From Selenomonadaceae bacterium (GTDB taxonomy: Bacteria; Bacillota; Negativicutes; Selenomonadales; Selenomonadaceae): a DNA stretch of 64,000 nucleotides. How positions within the stretch are numbered: position 1 is the first letter of the stretch; each line of letters starts with the position of its first letter. A model generated the notes under the pieces. The model searched no databases. It was not told the origin of the DNA and saw nothing but the letters and a program-made list of their open reading frames with translations. Both the position numbers and the translations under genes were made by a program. Below are positions 43,501 to 56,872 of the stretch, one piece after another. Location of the stretch: positions 93,486-157,485 of the forward strand of contig JAFRRH010000064.1 in the NCBI GenBank assembly GCA_017428215.1. Reading direction: 5' to 3'.

Positions 43501-44796
43501 GAACGTTTGCTCCGTGCTATTTTCGGCGAAAAGGCTAGAGAAGTTCGCGACACTTCTTTAAGAGTTCCGCATGGTGAAAGCGGTAAAGTCGTCGCTGTCA
43601 ATGTTTTTACTCGCGAAAATAATGACGAAATGGCTCCAGGCGTCAATAAACAAGTTCGAGTTTACATTGCGCAGAAACGTAAAATTTCCGTCGGCGATAA
43701 GATGAGCGGCAGACACGGCAATAAAGGCGTCGTTTCTGAAATTCGCCGTCAAGAGGATATGCCATTCCTACCCGACGGCACGCCCGTTGATATTGTTTTA
43801 AATCCGCTCGGTGTTCCCTCCCGCATGAATATTGGACAGGTTCTTGAAACGCATTTAGGCATGGCGGTTAGGAAAATCGGTATGCGAATTAATACTCACG
43901 ATGAAAATATTGAGAACGATCTCCGCGCCTTTGGTTTCGACGTTGATAAATATGGATTGCCAAAACCCAGCGAGGCGGGCGTCCACATTGCAACACCTGT
44001 TTTCGACGGAGCACGCGACGAAGACATTACCAACACAATTAAACTTGCAGGGCTTGACGACGACGGCAAAACTATCCTCTACGACGGGCGCACCGGTGAA
44101 CCTTTTGAAAATCGCGTTACTGTCGGTTGCGTGTATATGTTAAAACTTCACCATTTAGTTGACGATAAAATCCACGCCCGCTCCACTGGTCCTTACTCCT
44201 TAGTCACTCAACAACCGCTCGGCGGCAAGGCTCAATTCGGCGGTCAACGTTTCGGCGAAATGGAAGTTTGGGCACTTGAAGCTTACGGCGCGTCTTATAC
44301 CTTGCAAGAAATTTTGACGGTTAAATCTGATGACGTTGTGGGGCGCGTTAAAGCTTACGAGGCGATTGTTAAGGGGCAGAATATTCCTGAACCGGGCGTT
44401 CCCGAATCCTTTAAAGTTTTGATTAAGGAATTGCAATCAATCGGATTGGATATTCGCGTTCTTAGCGGGGATTCCAAAGAAATTATTATTCACGACGACG
44501 ACGACGAAGACGACCGCGCTGTTCGCAAGAAGGCTCAAGCTATGGGCGTTGATGTTGGTACTTATGGAGACCACGAAGTTAAAGCTCCCGAACCGGAAGA
44601 GCAACCCAAAGATGATATTGTCGCTGAAATTACTAAAGACGACAAAACTAAAACCGACGAAAAACTTGCCGCTGATAAAGGATTAACCGATGAGGAAATC
44701 GACCCATATAAAGATTTGACAGATGAGGAACTTGACGCACAATTAAGGGCTTTAAGCGAATTGTCTAAAGCGGAGCAGGGCAAGGAGGAAGAATAA
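40531..44796 (+). CDS. rpoB: RNA polymerase beta subunit
   Basis: RpoB, 1421 aa from ATG 40531 (AGGAGG at 40518-40523), starting [21 protein letters not shown]. The rifampicin region [30 protein letters not shown] keeps the sensitive-type Asp, His and Ser. [12 protein letters not shown] and [24 protein letters not shown] are intact. It is about 240 residues longer than a Bacillus-type RpoB: an insertion near residues 220-480 holds three roughly 20-residue repeats ([37 protein letters not shown]) and two modules resembling [17 protein letters not shown]. The C-terminus is a long acidic tail. Third codon positions in the first 3 kb are strongly pyrimidine-rich. No rplJ/rplL precede it. Confidence 0.95.
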   Translation: MFNPMSVGKRTRYSYARIKEVMEMPHLLDIQRHSYDWFKKEGLQEIFKDISPIADFSGNLELFFGEPTFGECKYSLEECKKRDGTYAAPIRVKVRLHNKSKGDVKVQEVFFGDFPIMTSTGTFIINGAERVIVSQLVRSPGSYYAKTIDQAGKNVYQATVIPNRGAWIELETDSTSALSVRIDRTRKMPFTYFLRALDYETNDQILDLFDVNFFVMSKLHDDTTAEQLISFLTAEAENGSDARNNLTVGYLRRKGQRNEDTFDNLLDAFHQLDEKNDRLSNYKYLLDKFAQLDSKNNLTAGFKALVDMLDTDKRNGEDNKEKALIGIYNRLRPGEPPSAENAASLLHSQFFDPRRYDLAAVGRYKITKKLGWKRRLLGHVLAEDLYSLETGELLLPADGKPVTQAQLDSIPDDREVQNFIGWHNLFLGESVTEDVRDPETAELIFPANETITQDMLYKVPDDFADQIFKAASLKLRRGFIAPIKIKIKTDAGPFTMLCAPTLSIRDNRTICVADIMSSIDYIFNLMSDTGVLDDIDHLGNRRVRAVGELLQNQFRIGMARMERVVRERMTTQDSEIVTPQNLINIRPVVAAIKEFFGSSQLSQFMDQHNPLSELTHKRRLSALGPGGLSRERAGFDVRDVHISHYGRMCPIETPEGPNIGLIGSLSNYARVNQFGFMETPYRKVDKINHRVTNDVRYMTADEEEILVIAQANEPLDENDWFVNERVTARVKEETTKVRRERVDYMDVSPKQVVSIATALIPFLENDDANRALMGANMQRQAVPLLKTQAPLVGTGMEFKAACDSGVMILAKRPGKVVSVDADSIKIRVDDRFVNSAKDKFDVYHLQKFVRSNQGTCINQVPIVDEGEQIYARQPIADGPATSYGELALGYNIIVAYMPWEGYNYEDAILLSENLIKRDIYTSIHIEEYQCDARDTKLGPEEVTRDIPNVAEDSLTHLDSEGIIAIGADVQTGDILVGKVTPKGETELTAEERLLRAIFGEKAREVRDTSLRVPHGESGKVVAVNVFTRENNDEMAPGVNKQVRVYIAQKRKISVGDKMSGRHGNKGVVSEIRRQEDMPFLPDGTPVDIVLNPLGVPSRMNIGQVLETHLGMAVRKIGMRINTHDENIENDLRAFGFDVDKYGLPKPSEAGVHIATPVFDGARDEDITNTIKLAGLDDDGKTILYDGRTGEPFENRVTVGCVYMLKLHHLVDDKIHARSTGPYSLVTQQPLGGKAQFGGQRFGEMEVWALEAYGASYTLQEILTVKSDDVVGRVKAYEAIVKGQNIPEPGVPESFKVLIKELQSIGLDIRVLSGDSKEIIIHDDDDEDDRAVRKKAQAMGVDVGTYGDHEVKAPEPEEQPKDDIVAEITKDDKTKTDEKLAADKGLTDEEIDPYKDLTDEELDAQLRALSELSKAEQGKEEE

Positions 44797-47700
44797 TGCT
44801 TGACGTAAATATTTTTGACTCAATGCGAATCGGGCTGGCGTCGCCGGAAAAAATTCGCGAATGGTCTTACGGCGAAGTTAAAAAGCCCGAAACGATTAAT
44901 TACCGTACACTTAAGCCTGAACGCGACGGCTTATTTTGCGAGCGCATTTTCGGACCCACGCGGGATTGGGAATGCCATTGCGGAAAATATAAGAGGGTGC
45001 GTTATAAGGGAACAATCTGCGACCGTTGCGGCGTCGAAGTCACTCGCGCTAAAGTTCGTCGTGAACGCATGGGGCATATTGAACTTGCCGCGCCAGTCAG
45101 TCATATCTGGTATTTTAAAGGAATTCCAAGCCGCATGGGTTTGCTTTTGGATATGTCGCCGCGTGCTTTAGAAAGAGTTTTGTATTTCGCCTCTTATATC
45201 GTACTTGACCCCGGCGAAACGGAGCTTAAGCAAAAAGATTTGTTGACAGAGGGGCAATATCGCGGTTATCGTGAGACGTATGGACGCAACGCATTTAAAG
45301 TTGGTATGGGCGCGGAGGCAATTCAAGAACTCCTGCGCGGCATTGATTTAGACGCCCTTCGCGAGGAACTTCGTCAAGAACTTAATTCTTCCAATGGGCA
45401 GAAAAGAATTCGCGCCATAAGAAGATTAGAAGTCGTCGAGGCATTTAGAAAATCTGGTAATAAGCCGGAATGGATGATTATGACGGTGATTCCGGTAATA
45501 CCTCCAGAATTGCGCCCTATGGTTCAGCTTGACGGCGGACGCTTCGCAACTTCTGATTTAAATGATTTATATAGACGAGTAATTAATCGTAACAATCGCT
45601 TAAATCGACTGCTTAAACTTAAAGCTCCGGATATTATCGTCCGTAATGAAAAGCGCATGTTGCAAGAGGCGGTAGACAGTCTTATTGATAATGGAAGAAG
45701 AGGACGCCCTGTAGCTGGTCCCGGCAATCGTCCGCTTAAATCGCTTTCAGACATGTTAAAGGGCAAACAGGGACGTTTTCGCCAAAATCTTTTAGGTAAG
45801 CGCGTCGACTATTCTGGACGTTCGGTTATCGTTGTCGGTCCCGAATTAAAATTACATCAGTGCGGCTTGCCTAAGGAAATGGCGTTGGAATTGTTTAAAC
45901 CGTTCGTAATGAAAAAATTAAGTGCCGATGCGGGCATGACAATCAAGGCGGCCAAGAAAAAAGTCGAACGTGCAACGCCTGAAGTTTGGGCAGTGTTGGA
46001 AGAAGTAATAAAAGAACACCCGGTACTGTTGAATCGGGCACCGACGTTGCATAGGTTAGGAATCCAAGCATTCGAGCCGGTGTTGACGGAAGGACGAGCG
46101 TTGAAATTGCACCCGTTAGCGTGCACAGCGTATAATGCGGACTTCGACGGCGACCAAATGGCGATACACTTGCCGCTAAGTGCAGAGGCGCAAGCCGAAG
46201 CGCGAGTATTAATGTTAGCGGCGAATCACATATTGGCACCCAAAGACGGAAAGCCGATAATCGTGCCGACGCAAGATATGGTATTGGGAACATATTATTT
46301 AACGAAATTGCGAACGGATAAGCCACAGCGACCAGTCAAGGGCGAGGGCAAATATTATACGGGAATAGAAGAGGCACTGTTGGCATATGACCGGAAAGAT
46401 TTGGACTTGCAAGCGGAAATCAATGTACGAATCAGCATAGACCGGTTACCGGATTTCGTAGTAGAGCAGTTAGCAGCCGAAGACGAATGGATAATGGTAA
46501 AAACGAGTGTCGGGCGCATGATATTCAACGAGAAATTGCCGCAAGAGCTAAGGTATTATCATCGGGATTCGGACGGGCGTTGGATACTGGGCGAAGTCAT
46601 GGACAAAAAAGCGTTGGGCAAGCTGGTAGCGGCATGTTTCAATGAATTTGGCGCGACGAAGACGGCGGAAGTAATAGACGAGGTAAAGCGACTGGGTTAT
46701 CATTATGCGTGTATAGCGGGCATGACGGTAGCGATAAGTGATGTAATCGTGCCGCCGGCGAAGAAGGAAATATTAAAGGCGACTGCGGAAAAGGTAAAAA
46801 AGGTAGAGGCATATTACAATCGCGGTATATTGACGGAGAAGGAACGCTACGACAAAGTATGTGCGTTGTGGAATGAGGCGACGGACAAAGTAGCGGAAGC
46901 GATGATGGACAACATGGACGAATTCAATCCGATATATATGATGAGCAAGTCTGGAGCGAGAGGCAATCCAAAGCAAATGCGGCAATTAGCGGGAATGCGC
47001 GGATTAATGGCGGATCCTTCAGGCAAGATAATCGACTTACCGATAACGGCGAATTTCCGCGAGGGCTTAAGCGTTTCTGATTATTTTATAAGTAGTCATG
47101 GAGCGCGTAAGGGCTTAGCGGATACTGCGTTGCGGACGGCTGACAGTGGCTATTTAACGCGGCGGCTTGTAGACGTAGCGCAAGATGTAATCGTTCGTGA
47201 GGAAGATTGCGACGTCGAGACTGTGAATTTGATATTGGAGCGAGCGTTATTGGTAGAAGACCCGCTGGACGCATTGGAAATATTAAATGAATCGTTAATG
47301 GGGCGCGTGTTAGGCGAAGACATAGTAAATCCGGAGACGGGCGAGATAGCGTTAAGTCAAGACACGATACTAGACGATGAAACGATGGTCAAGTTAGGCG
47401 AGACGTTAGCGACGTTAGGGGAGCTAATCAAGCCGGAGATAACGATACGTGGAACGAATTTAACGGAGCCGACAACGGCGAATCACAGTCGAGTAACGGA
47501 GACGATAAGATTAGGAACGCCGGACGAGGAGACGCGGGAGGCGTTAAGGCACGCTTTTATCCACGAGTATGAAGGCAAGGAATTAGCGCATGCGGTTGAG
47601 TTAGACGGTTTAACGATAGAGGCGGGCGAGCATTTAACGCACGATTTATTGGAAGTAATTTTGGAGTCGGAAGAAGTCGGCGAAATCTTTATACGGAATA

Positions 47701-48836
47701 ACAATATCAAGGGTATAGAGGTAGAGGCGATAACGGAAGGCAGTCGGGGCGTAATCGAATCGCTTTACGACAGGATATTAGGTCGCGTATTAGCGGAGGA
47801 TATATATAATGCTAATGGTGAAAAAATCGCGTCGATAAACGAGACGATAGACGACAAGTTAGCGGAAAAGATATGCGCGGTACGTGACAAGGTGATAATT
47901 CGGAGTGTGTTGACGTGCAAAAGTGCGCAAGGCGTCTGCATAAAATGCTATGGACAAGATTTAGCTAATCGTTCTGAAGTTGAAGTTGGCGAGGCTGTTG
48001 GGATAATCGCGGCGCAAAGTATAGGCGAGCCAGGCACGCAGTTAACGATGAGAACGTTCCACACTGGGGGTGTCGCGGGCGGCGACATAACGCAAGGTTT
48101 ACCGCGTGTCGAGGAGTTATTTGAGGCGCGTAAACCGAAAAACAATGCGATAATCGCGGAAATTGACGGAACAATCAGTTGGGGCGAGCCTGACAAGAAC
48201 GGCTTAAGGACGATAGTAATCACGCCGTACGACGAAGAAAACCAGCAAAGTCGGGAATATTCCATTCCGTTCGGTATAATCCCTCGCGTCAAAGAAGGCG
48301 ACACGATAAAAGCCGGCGACAACATCACGGACGGCGCGAAAAATCCCCACGACATTCTCCGCATTTGCGGCTTAAAAGAAACCCACCGCTACCTCGTCAA
48401 AGAGGTCCAAAAAGTTTACAAGTCGCAGGGCGTTGAGATTAACGATAAACATATCGAAGTTATGGTTCGTCAAATGTTACATAAAGTCAAGATTGAAGAT
48501 AGCGGCTCAACAGAATTTTTGCCGGGCGAATTCGTCGATATGAACGTCTTCGAGGCGGCAAATACCAAAGCTATAGAAGAAGACAGAGCACCCGCCGTCG
48601 CCAAACCGATTCTTTTAGGTATAACAAAGGCGTCGTTGGCAACAGATTCTTTCCTTAGCGCGGCGAGTTTCCAAGAGACAACTAGAGTTTTAACTGACGC
48701 GGCGATTAAAGGCAAGATTGATCCGCTTATCGGCTTGAAAGAAAACGTAATTATCGGCAAGCTGATTCCTGCCGGCACGGGCATGGCGCGTTATCGTGAA
48801 CTTACCGTTGTCGATAAAATGGCAGACGCAAAATAA
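44796..48836 (+). CDS. rpoC: RNA polymerase beta-prime subunit
   Basis: RpoC, 1346 aa, start overlapping the rpoB stop by one base with AAGGAGG upstream. The N-terminal zinc finger ([20 protein letters not shown]), catalytic [10 protein letters not shown], the bridge-helix and trigger-loop region, and the second Cys cluster ([13 protein letters not shown]) are all present. A module with the pattern [15 protein letters not shown] near residue 835 is repeated near 992 ([15 protein letters not shown]), so one beta-prime module appears duplicated. Between about 45,950 and 47,930 codons switch to A/G-ending forms (ATA, GTA, TTA), unlike the rest of rpoBC. Confidence 0.95.
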   Translation: MLDVNIFDSMRIGLASPEKIREWSYGEVKKPETINYRTLKPERDGLFCERIFGPTRDWECHCGKYKRVRYKGTICDRCGVEVTRAKVRRERMGHIELAAPVSHIWYFKGIPSRMGLLLDMSPRALERVLYFASYIVLDPGETELKQKDLLTEGQYRGYRETYGRNAFKVGMGAEAIQELLRGIDLDALREELRQELNSSNGQKRIRAIRRLEVVEAFRKSGNKPEWMIMTVIPVIPPELRPMVQLDGGRFATSDLNDLYRRVINRNNRLNRLLKLKAPDIIVRNEKRMLQEAVDSLIDNGRRGRPVAGPGNRPLKSLSDMLKGKQGRFRQNLLGKRVDYSGRSVIVVGPELKLHQCGLPKEMALELFKPFVMKKLSADAGMTIKAAKKKVERATPEVWAVLEEVIKEHPVLLNRAPTLHRLGIQAFEPVLTEGRALKLHPLACTAYNADFDGDQMAIHLPLSAEAQAEARVLMLAANHILAPKDGKPIIVPTQDMVLGTYYLTKLRTDKPQRPVKGEGKYYTGIEEALLAYDRKDLDLQAEINVRISIDRLPDFVVEQLAAEDEWIMVKTSVGRMIFNEKLPQELRYYHRDSDGRWILGEVMDKKALGKLVAACFNEFGATKTAEVIDEVKRLGYHYACIAGMTVAISDVIVPPAKKEILKATAEKVKKVEAYYNRGILTEKERYDKVCALWNEATDKVAEAMMDNMDEFNPIYMMSKSGARGNPKQMRQLAGMRGLMADPSGKIIDLPITANFREGLSVSDYFISSHGARKGLADTALRTADSGYLTRRLVDVAQDVIVREEDCDVETVNLILERALLVEDPLDALEILNESLMGRVLGEDIVNPETGEIALSQDTILDDETMVKLGETLATLGELIKPEITIRGTNLTEPTTANHSRVTETIRLGTPDEETREALRHAFIHEYEGKELAHAVELDGLTIEAGEHLTHDLLEVILESEEVGEIFIRNNNIKGIEVEAITEGSRGVIESLYDRILGRVLAEDIYNANGEKIASINETIDDKLAEKICAVRDKVIIRSVLTCKSAQGVCIKCYGQDLANRSEVEVGEAVGIIAAQSIGEPGTQLTMRTFHTGGVAGGDITQGLPRVEELFEARKPKNNAIIAEIDGTISWGEPDKNGLRTIVITPYDEENQQSREYSIPFGIIPRVKEGDTIKAGDNITDGAKNPHDILRICGLKETHRYLVKEVQKVYKSQGVEINDKHIEVMVRQMLHKVKIEDSGSTEFLPGEFVDMNVFEAANTKAIEEDRAPAVAKPILLGITKASLATDSFLSAASFQETTRVLTDAAIKGKIDPLIGLKENVIIGKLIPAGTGMARYRELTVVDKMADAK

Positions 48837-48850
48837 TTTATCAGTTAATA

Positions 48851-48889
48851 AAAAAAATCTCTCGAAGTAGTTGTTCGGGAGATTTTTTG
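48851..48889 (+). terminator. Terminator of rpoBC
   Basis: AAATCTCTCGAA pairs with TTCGGGAGATTT, followed by a T-run. Confidence 0.82.
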
Positions 48890-48939
48890 TTGCATAAATT
48901 TAAGATTGATTAGGTTTAGATAAAAGTTTGCAGGAAGTT

Positions 48940-48968
48940 TTGACGCCGCGTCGAATTCGTTGTTAGAA
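48940..48968 (+). promoter_or_regulatory. Possible promoter of the GGDEF/EAL gene
   Basis: TTGACG 48940-48945, 17 nt, TTAGAA 48963-48968, about 30 nt before the start codon. Confidence 0.4.
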
Positions 48969-49001
48969 ATAAGCGCGATAAATTCAAAAGGAAGAATGAC
49001 A

Positions 49002-50687
49002 ATGAACACAAATTTATTTCTCGAACTCGGCGACGATTCACCGTTAAGCCGAATCAAAACTTATTTTGACGCCCTGCAAAATTCTGCAGACGAATATCTT
49101 TTTGCAATGGACGTGAGCACAGGGCAAGTCATGTTGTCGAAAAATTTTGTGCGCGACTTCAACTTCCCCGATGCTATCGTTGAAGATTTTGCCACACTCC
49201 TAACGCCGTTTGTTTGGCACGATGACCGCGAAATTTTGGAAGACGCAATGGCTCAACTGGATTCGTCAACGCCTGGCGTAGAAATTTCTGGCGAATTCCG
49301 TCTCCTAAATCGCAACGGCGAATATGGTTGGGTAACTTTGCGCATGACGGCAAGCGCGGACGAATTTGGACAAGCTGAACTCGTCGCGGGCGTGATTGCT
49401 CGTATGGACTTAAAATTAAAAGCCGACTACGTTACGGGGCTACTTAATCGCAACGCTTTTTATTCCGACTTGCGAAAAGAATTGAACAGTTCGCCAAATG
49501 CTCGCGGTGCGGTGATTTTCGTCGGGCTTGATAACTTCCAACTTATCAGCGAAACTTACGGCTATGAATTCGGCGACAACGCATTAAAACAACTTGCACA
49601 AGACATTACGAACATTTTGCCGCCGGATATTCGCCTCTACAAGCTTGATAACGACATGTTCGCGTTCTACGTATCGGACGTTTATCCGGAAGAAATTGAA
49701 ATTATTTTCTCCAGCATTCAGCTTTGTATGCGCGAAATTCGCAACGTCGAAGATACAATTTTCTGTACGGCGTCGGGCGGTGCGGCATTCTATCCTGACG
49801 ATGCGGACGACGTGATTAACTTGACGCGCTACGCTGAAGTTGCCCTTGAGTTTGCTCGCCAAAAAGGTAAAGACCAAGTCGCCTTCTTCGACAGCGAATA
49901 TTATGACCGTTGGCGTTATGATATTGGTATGCAAAACCTCATGCAGAATTCAATCGCTCGCGGTTGCGAAGATTTCTTCCTTTGCTATCAGCCGCAAGTT
50001 GACGCTAAAACTGGTAAACTCGTCGGCGCGGAAGCTCTTTTGCGCTGGTACGACAGAGATGGCTCTGTTGTCGCGCCCATGCAATTTATTCCGTTGCTTG
50101 AACGTTCCCGCATGATTATTCCCGTCGGGCATTGGATTATTGAAAACGCCGTTAAGACTGTCAAGAAATGGTGCGCCATTCAACCCGACTTTGAAATCAG
50201 CGTAAACATTTCCCTTTATCAGCTTGAAGAGCAAATGTTCTATGATTTCGTCAAGGATTGCATCGACCGCTATCAGATTGACCCGCGCTCTTTAGTTTTT
50301 GAGCTTACAGAGAGCAATAAAGTTTACGATTGGGACTATGTTAATAAGCAATTCCAAGCTTTCCACGAACTCGGAATTAAAATTGCAATGGACGATTTCG
50401 GCATGGGCTACGCGAACCTCGCCTTCATGAAAAATTTCAAATGCAATCAGATAAAAATTGACCGTTTCTTCGTCGAGGACATTGTTAACAGCGAATACGA
50501 CCGCGAAATTATTAAGCATATTATCATGATGTGCCACGCAGTCGGAATGGAAGTTGTTATCGAGGGCGTCGAGGACGAGGCGACTTATATTTTCCTGCGT
50601 GATGTTTGCAATGCTGACATTATTCAAGGATTCTACTTTGGCTATCCTGAAACTGAGGACGTTTTTGTTAAGCGTTTCGAGCAGTAA
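49002..50687 (+). CDS. Cyclic-di-GMP phosphodiesterase with PAS and degenerate GGDEF domains
   Basis: A 561-aa cytoplasmic signalling protein. A PAS-like domain (residues 25-135, GEFRLLNRNGEYGWVTLRM), a GGDEF-type domain (140-290) whose active-site motif is degenerate (LDNDMF in place of GGDEF), and an EAL domain (300-555) with GAEALLRW, SVNISLYQ, ELTES, MDDFGMGYANL and KIDRFFV, all residues needed for c-di-GMP hydrolysis. Prediction: an active phosphodiesterase with a non-cyclase GGDEF that may bind GTP. ATG 49002 with AAGGAAG upstream. Followed by a short secreted protein. Confidence 0.85.
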   Translation: MNTNLFLELGDDSPLSRIKTYFDALQNSADEYLFAMDVSTGQVMLSKNFVRDFNFPDAIVEDFATLLTPFVWHDDREILEDAMAQLDSSTPGVEISGEFRLLNRNGEYGWVTLRMTASADEFGQAELVAGVIARMDLKLKADYVTGLLNRNAFYSDLRKELNSSPNARGAVIFVGLDNFQLISETYGYEFGDNALKQLAQDITNILPPDIRLYKLDNDMFAFYVSDVYPEEIEIIFSSIQLCMREIRNVEDTIFCTASGGAAFYPDDADDVINLTRYAEVALEFARQKGKDQVAFFDSEYYDRWRYDIGMQNLMQNSIARGCEDFFLCYQPQVDAKTGKLVGAEALLRWYDRDGSVVAPMQFIPLLERSRMIIPVGHWIIENAVKTVKKWCAIQPDFEISVNISLYQLEEQMFYDFVKDCIDRYQIDPRSLVFELTESNKVYDWDYVNKQFQAFHELGIKIAMDDFGMGYANLAFMKNFKCNQIKIDRFFVEDIVNSEYDREIIKHIIMMCHAVGMEVVIEGVEDEATYIFLRDVCNADIIQGFYFGYPETEDVFVKRFEQ

Positions 50688-50705
50688 AGTTTTGGAGGTT
50701 TAACT

Positions 50706-51146
50706 ATGAAGTTCAAAAATTTGGCGGCTCTGATTTGCGGCGCAATGCTTTTGAGTTCGTCGTTATGCTTTGCGGCAGTTGACGGCGGACAAATTGCGCT
50801 GGGAAAAATTTTTCCTGGCATGAGCGAGACTGCTTTAGTTGACGCCTTTGGACAGCCTAGCTATCGCGACGGCGACGATTGGACTTATAAAAATTTCCAA
50901 GTAGAAATTGAGCGCGGTATCGTTGAAAAAATTTCTACGCGCAGTGAAACAATTATCACTCCAAATGGCGTTCGCGTCGGGCAATCAGCAGAAGCTTTGA
51001 ATTCGACATTTGGCAAAGCTGATAAAATTGATTATGACAGCGACGGCGTTGAGTATGAATACTACAGCACCGACCGTACGAAAAAAATTGAATTTAAAGT
51101 TGTCAACGGCGTTATCGCGAAAATTACTTGCAAGATTAACGATTAA
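50706..51146 (+). CDS. Small secreted BamE/SmpA-like hypothetical protein
   Basis: A 146-aa exported protein with a clear signal peptide (MKFKNLAALICGAMLLSSS, LCFA) and two similar halves: GKIFPGMSETALVDAFGQPS and GVRVGQSAEALNSTFGKAD, each followed by a YxY strand pattern. This GxxxxxVxxxFGxP form resembles SmpA/BamE-type small domains, but I cannot assign a function. The Shine-Dalgarno GGAGG is close to the ATG. Two terminators follow. Confidence 0.6.
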   Translation: MKFKNLAALICGAMLLSSSLCFAAVDGGQIALGKIFPGMSETALVDAFGQPSYRDGDDWTYKNFQVEIERGIVEKISTRSETIITPNGVRVGQSAEALNSTFGKADKIDYDSDGVEYEYYSTDRTKKIEFKVVNGVIAKITCKIND

Positions 51147-51165
51147 ACGTTTCAGATAAATTTTA

Positions 51166-51190
51166 GGCGGTTAAGCCGCCAATTTTTTTT
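51166..51190 (+). terminator. Terminator after the small secreted protein
   Basis: GGCGG-TTAAG-CCGCC followed by AATTTTTTTT. Confidence 0.82.
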
Positions 51191-51195
51191 TCAAC

Positions 51196-51240
51196 GAAAA
51201 AGCCCCTGCCGAATTTTGACAGAGGCTTGAATTTTTTTTT
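51196..51240. terminator. Bidirectional terminator facing groL
   Basis: AAGCCCCTG and CAGAGGCTT pair around an 11-nt loop, with an A-run on the left and a long T-run on the right. Confidence 0.7.
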
Positions 51241-51260
51241 ATTAAATTAAGCTCAGCGAA

Positions 51261-52916
<1,656 letters not shown>

Positions 52917-53198
52917 TTAAAGGATTGCCAAAATGTCACTCTCGCGAATCACGAGATAATCTTTGTCGTCCACCTTGACTTCACTGCCCGCGTACTTGTT
53001 GAAAATAACTTCGTCGTCAACTTTGACTTCCATAGCTGCACGCTGACCGTTGTCGAGGAGTTTGCCGGTGCCGACTGCGACAACTTTGCCCTTTTGCGGC
53101 TTCTCTTTAGAAGTTTCAGGCATAATGATGCCGCTTTTAGTCTTAAGCTCGACTTCAGCAACTTCAACAACAACTCTGTCTCCAAGTGGCTTTATCAT
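52917..53198 (-). CDS. groS: Co-chaperonin GroES
   Basis: A 93-aa co-chaperonin: [37 protein letters not shown] with the mobile loop, and a C-terminal [33 protein letters not shown]. First gene of groES-groEL, start with a GGAGGCAG-type site. Confidence 0.96.
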   Translation of the reverse strand: MIKPLGDRVVVEVAEVELKTKSGIIMPETSKEKPQKGKVVAVGTGKLLDNGQRAAMEVKVDDEVIFNKYAGSEVKVDDKDYLVIRESDILAIL

Positions 53199-53258
53199 AA
53201 ATATCTGCCTCCTATAGGAATTTCAAACTGTATCGGCTTTTACCGAATCACAGGCGGT

Positions 53259-53287
53259 ATAATAATCCTAATTCAACAAAATGTCAA
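53259..53287 (-). promoter_or_regulatory. Promoter of groES-groEL
   Basis: Minus strand TTGACA (53287-53282), 17 nt, TATTAT (53264-53259). I see no CIRCE repeat (TTAGCACTC/GAGTGCTAA); a smaller TCGG/CCGA inverted repeat lies in the leader. Confidence 0.72.
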
Positions 53288-53296
53288 GATAATTTT

Positions 53297-54238
53297 TCAG
53301 CAGACATTAGCAAATTCCGCGCAGATTTTTTCTAAGTAATCACGCCGCTTGAGAATTGCGAGCCATTCAGGGGGGATTGATTCTGCGCCGTAGAAAATTC
53401 CTGCTAAGCCGCCCGCAACTGCCGCAACTGTATCCGTATCACCGCCGAGATTAACGGCTTTAAGCGCGAGTGATTTATAATTGTCAGTGTTAAGCAGACA
53501 CCAAAGAGCCGCCTCCAGCGTGTCGACAACGTAGCCTGAACTGTAAATTTTATTTTCATCGAGCGCGGCAAAATTTTCGTCGCATAGCCGAGAGAAATTT
53601 TTAAAAGCCTCGTTCGTACCGTAAAAATTTTCTGCGTCGTTTATGCCAATGTTAAAAGCTTCCGAAATATTTTTCCCGTTCAAAATCTGCGCGGCAATCA
53701 GCGAATAAATTCCGCAAGAAATTTGGCTGATAATGTGACCGTGCGTCATCGCGGAAAATTCGTGAATAATTTTAAGTTCGTCGTCGCCAATCTTGCCTCG
53801 CGTGCCGTAAAGATAAAGCGTAGCAGGTAAAATCCTCATGAGCGAGCCATTGCCATTAGTATTATCATCAGTCGCGCCGCATTTGGTCGGCGGTAAAATT
53901 CTGCGCGAAAATCTCAAAATCGATGAACGGGTCGTATTGCCAATATCAAAGCGTTCGCCCGTCGCCGTGAAGTCGCCTCGTTCATACCAGCGCAAAAAAT
54001 TTTCCATAATGTCCTGATAGTCAATCTTGCCGAGCCGCGAAATACTTTCCATTGCCGCAATCGTTAAGCTGGTATCGTCAGACCACGTGCCCGCCGGTTG
54101 TCCCCACGAGCCGCCGCCACGCATATTTTCTACGGGATTATTTTTTAAAGTCATGCGCGATTCAAACTCAACTGGAACTCCGAGCGCGTCTCCTGTAGCC
54201 AAGCCCAATAACATTCCCTTTACAATTTTCACGTCCAT
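53297..54238 (-). CDS. ADP-ribosylglycohydrolase family protein
   Basis: A 313-aa metal-dependent hydrolase of the DraG/ARH family that removes ADP-ribose from proteins or nucleotides. Motifs: GLATGDALGVPVEF, GTWSDDTSLTIAAMES with the first metal Asp/Thr, and the C-terminal LGGDTDTVAAVAGG with the second. ATG 54238 preceded by GGAGGTTG is preferred to the longer frame. The target is not known; no ADP-ribosyltransferase is encoded nearby. Confidence 0.87.
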   Translation of the reverse strand: MDVKIVKGMLLGLATGDALGVPVEFESRMTLKNNPVENMRGGGSWGQPAGTWSDDTSLTIAAMESISRLGKIDYQDIMENFLRWYERGDFTATGERFDIGNTTRSSILRFSRRILPPTKCGATDDNTNGNGSLMRILPATLYLYGTRGKIGDDELKIIHEFSAMTHGHIISQISCGIYSLIAAQILNGKNISEAFNIGINDAENFYGTNEAFKNFSRLCDENFAALDENKIYSSGYVVDTLEAALWCLLNTDNYKSLALKAVNLGGDTDTVAAVAGGLAGIFYGAESIPPEWLAILKRRDYLEKICAEFANVC

Positions 54239-54300
54239 TAATCGCAACCTCCAATAAAATTTTATCGCAAGCATTATACATAAAAGATTTTTTATGGTAA

Positions 54301-56379
<2,079 letters not shown>

Positions 56380-56381
56380 AC

Positions 56382-56424
56382 AAAAAAATTCTCCTCCGCA
56401 ATTTTGCAGAGGAGTTTTTTTATT
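56382..56424. terminator. Bidirectional terminator between gyrB and the tagD-like gene
   Basis: CTCCTCCGCA pairs with TGCAGAGGAG (one mismatch), flanked by an A-run and a T-run. Confidence 0.82.
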
Positions 56425-56434
56425 GACGGACAAA

Positions 56435-56872
56435 CTAAGCTCTTTCGGTTTCTTCTTGCATACGAGCTAGCGTTTTATTTATCAGTGTGGAACTTGTCCC
56501 TTTAGTGTAGGGAAAATAGACAACCTTGACGCCAACGCTTTTAAATTTTTCTTCCAAATCTTGCCAACGTTTTACGCCAAACCAGTCATCACCGGTAAAA
56601 ATAACGTCGAAATGCAGTTTTTGCCACATCTCAAATTTGTAGTCAACGTCTATACTTTCTTGCGGAATAGCGACGTCAACATATTTGATACTGCGGACAA
56701 TTTCGATTCGCTCTTTAAACGGTATAATAACTTTACGGGGCTTATACGTTACAATTTCATCAATAGCAACACCAACAATCAGCTTGTCACAAAGTCCTTT
56801 GGCATTTTTCAGCAGATTAAGATGTCCGATATGGAAAAGATCGTAAACGCCAGTTGTGTAACCTATTGTCAT
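56435..56872 (-). CDS. tagD: Glycerol-3-phosphate cytidylyltransferase-like protein
   Basis: A 145-aa nucleotidyltransferase: TTGVYDLFHIGHLNLLKNAK carries the HxGH signature, VAIDEIVTYKPRKVIIPFKERIEIV is typical of TagD/GCT, and the late loop is TKGTSSTLINK where RTxGISTS is usual. It would make CDP-glycerol for poly(glycerol phosphate)-type polymers. It overlaps the adjacent transferase gene by 4 nt, so the pair forms one unit that supplies and uses CDP-glycerol. Confidence 0.83.
   Translation of the reverse strand: MTIGYTTGVYDLFHIGHLNLLKNAKGLCDKLIVGVAIDEIVTYKPRKVIIPFKERIEIVRSIKYVDVAIPQESIDVDYKFEMWQKLHFDVIFTGDDWFGVKRWQDLEEKFKSVGVKVVYFPYTKGTSSTLINKTLARMQEETERA

Noticed and set aside
48960..49001. 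Earlier start for the GGDEF/EAL protein
   Set aside because: The ATG at 49002 has the better ribosome-binding site; the upstream start lies in the promoter region.
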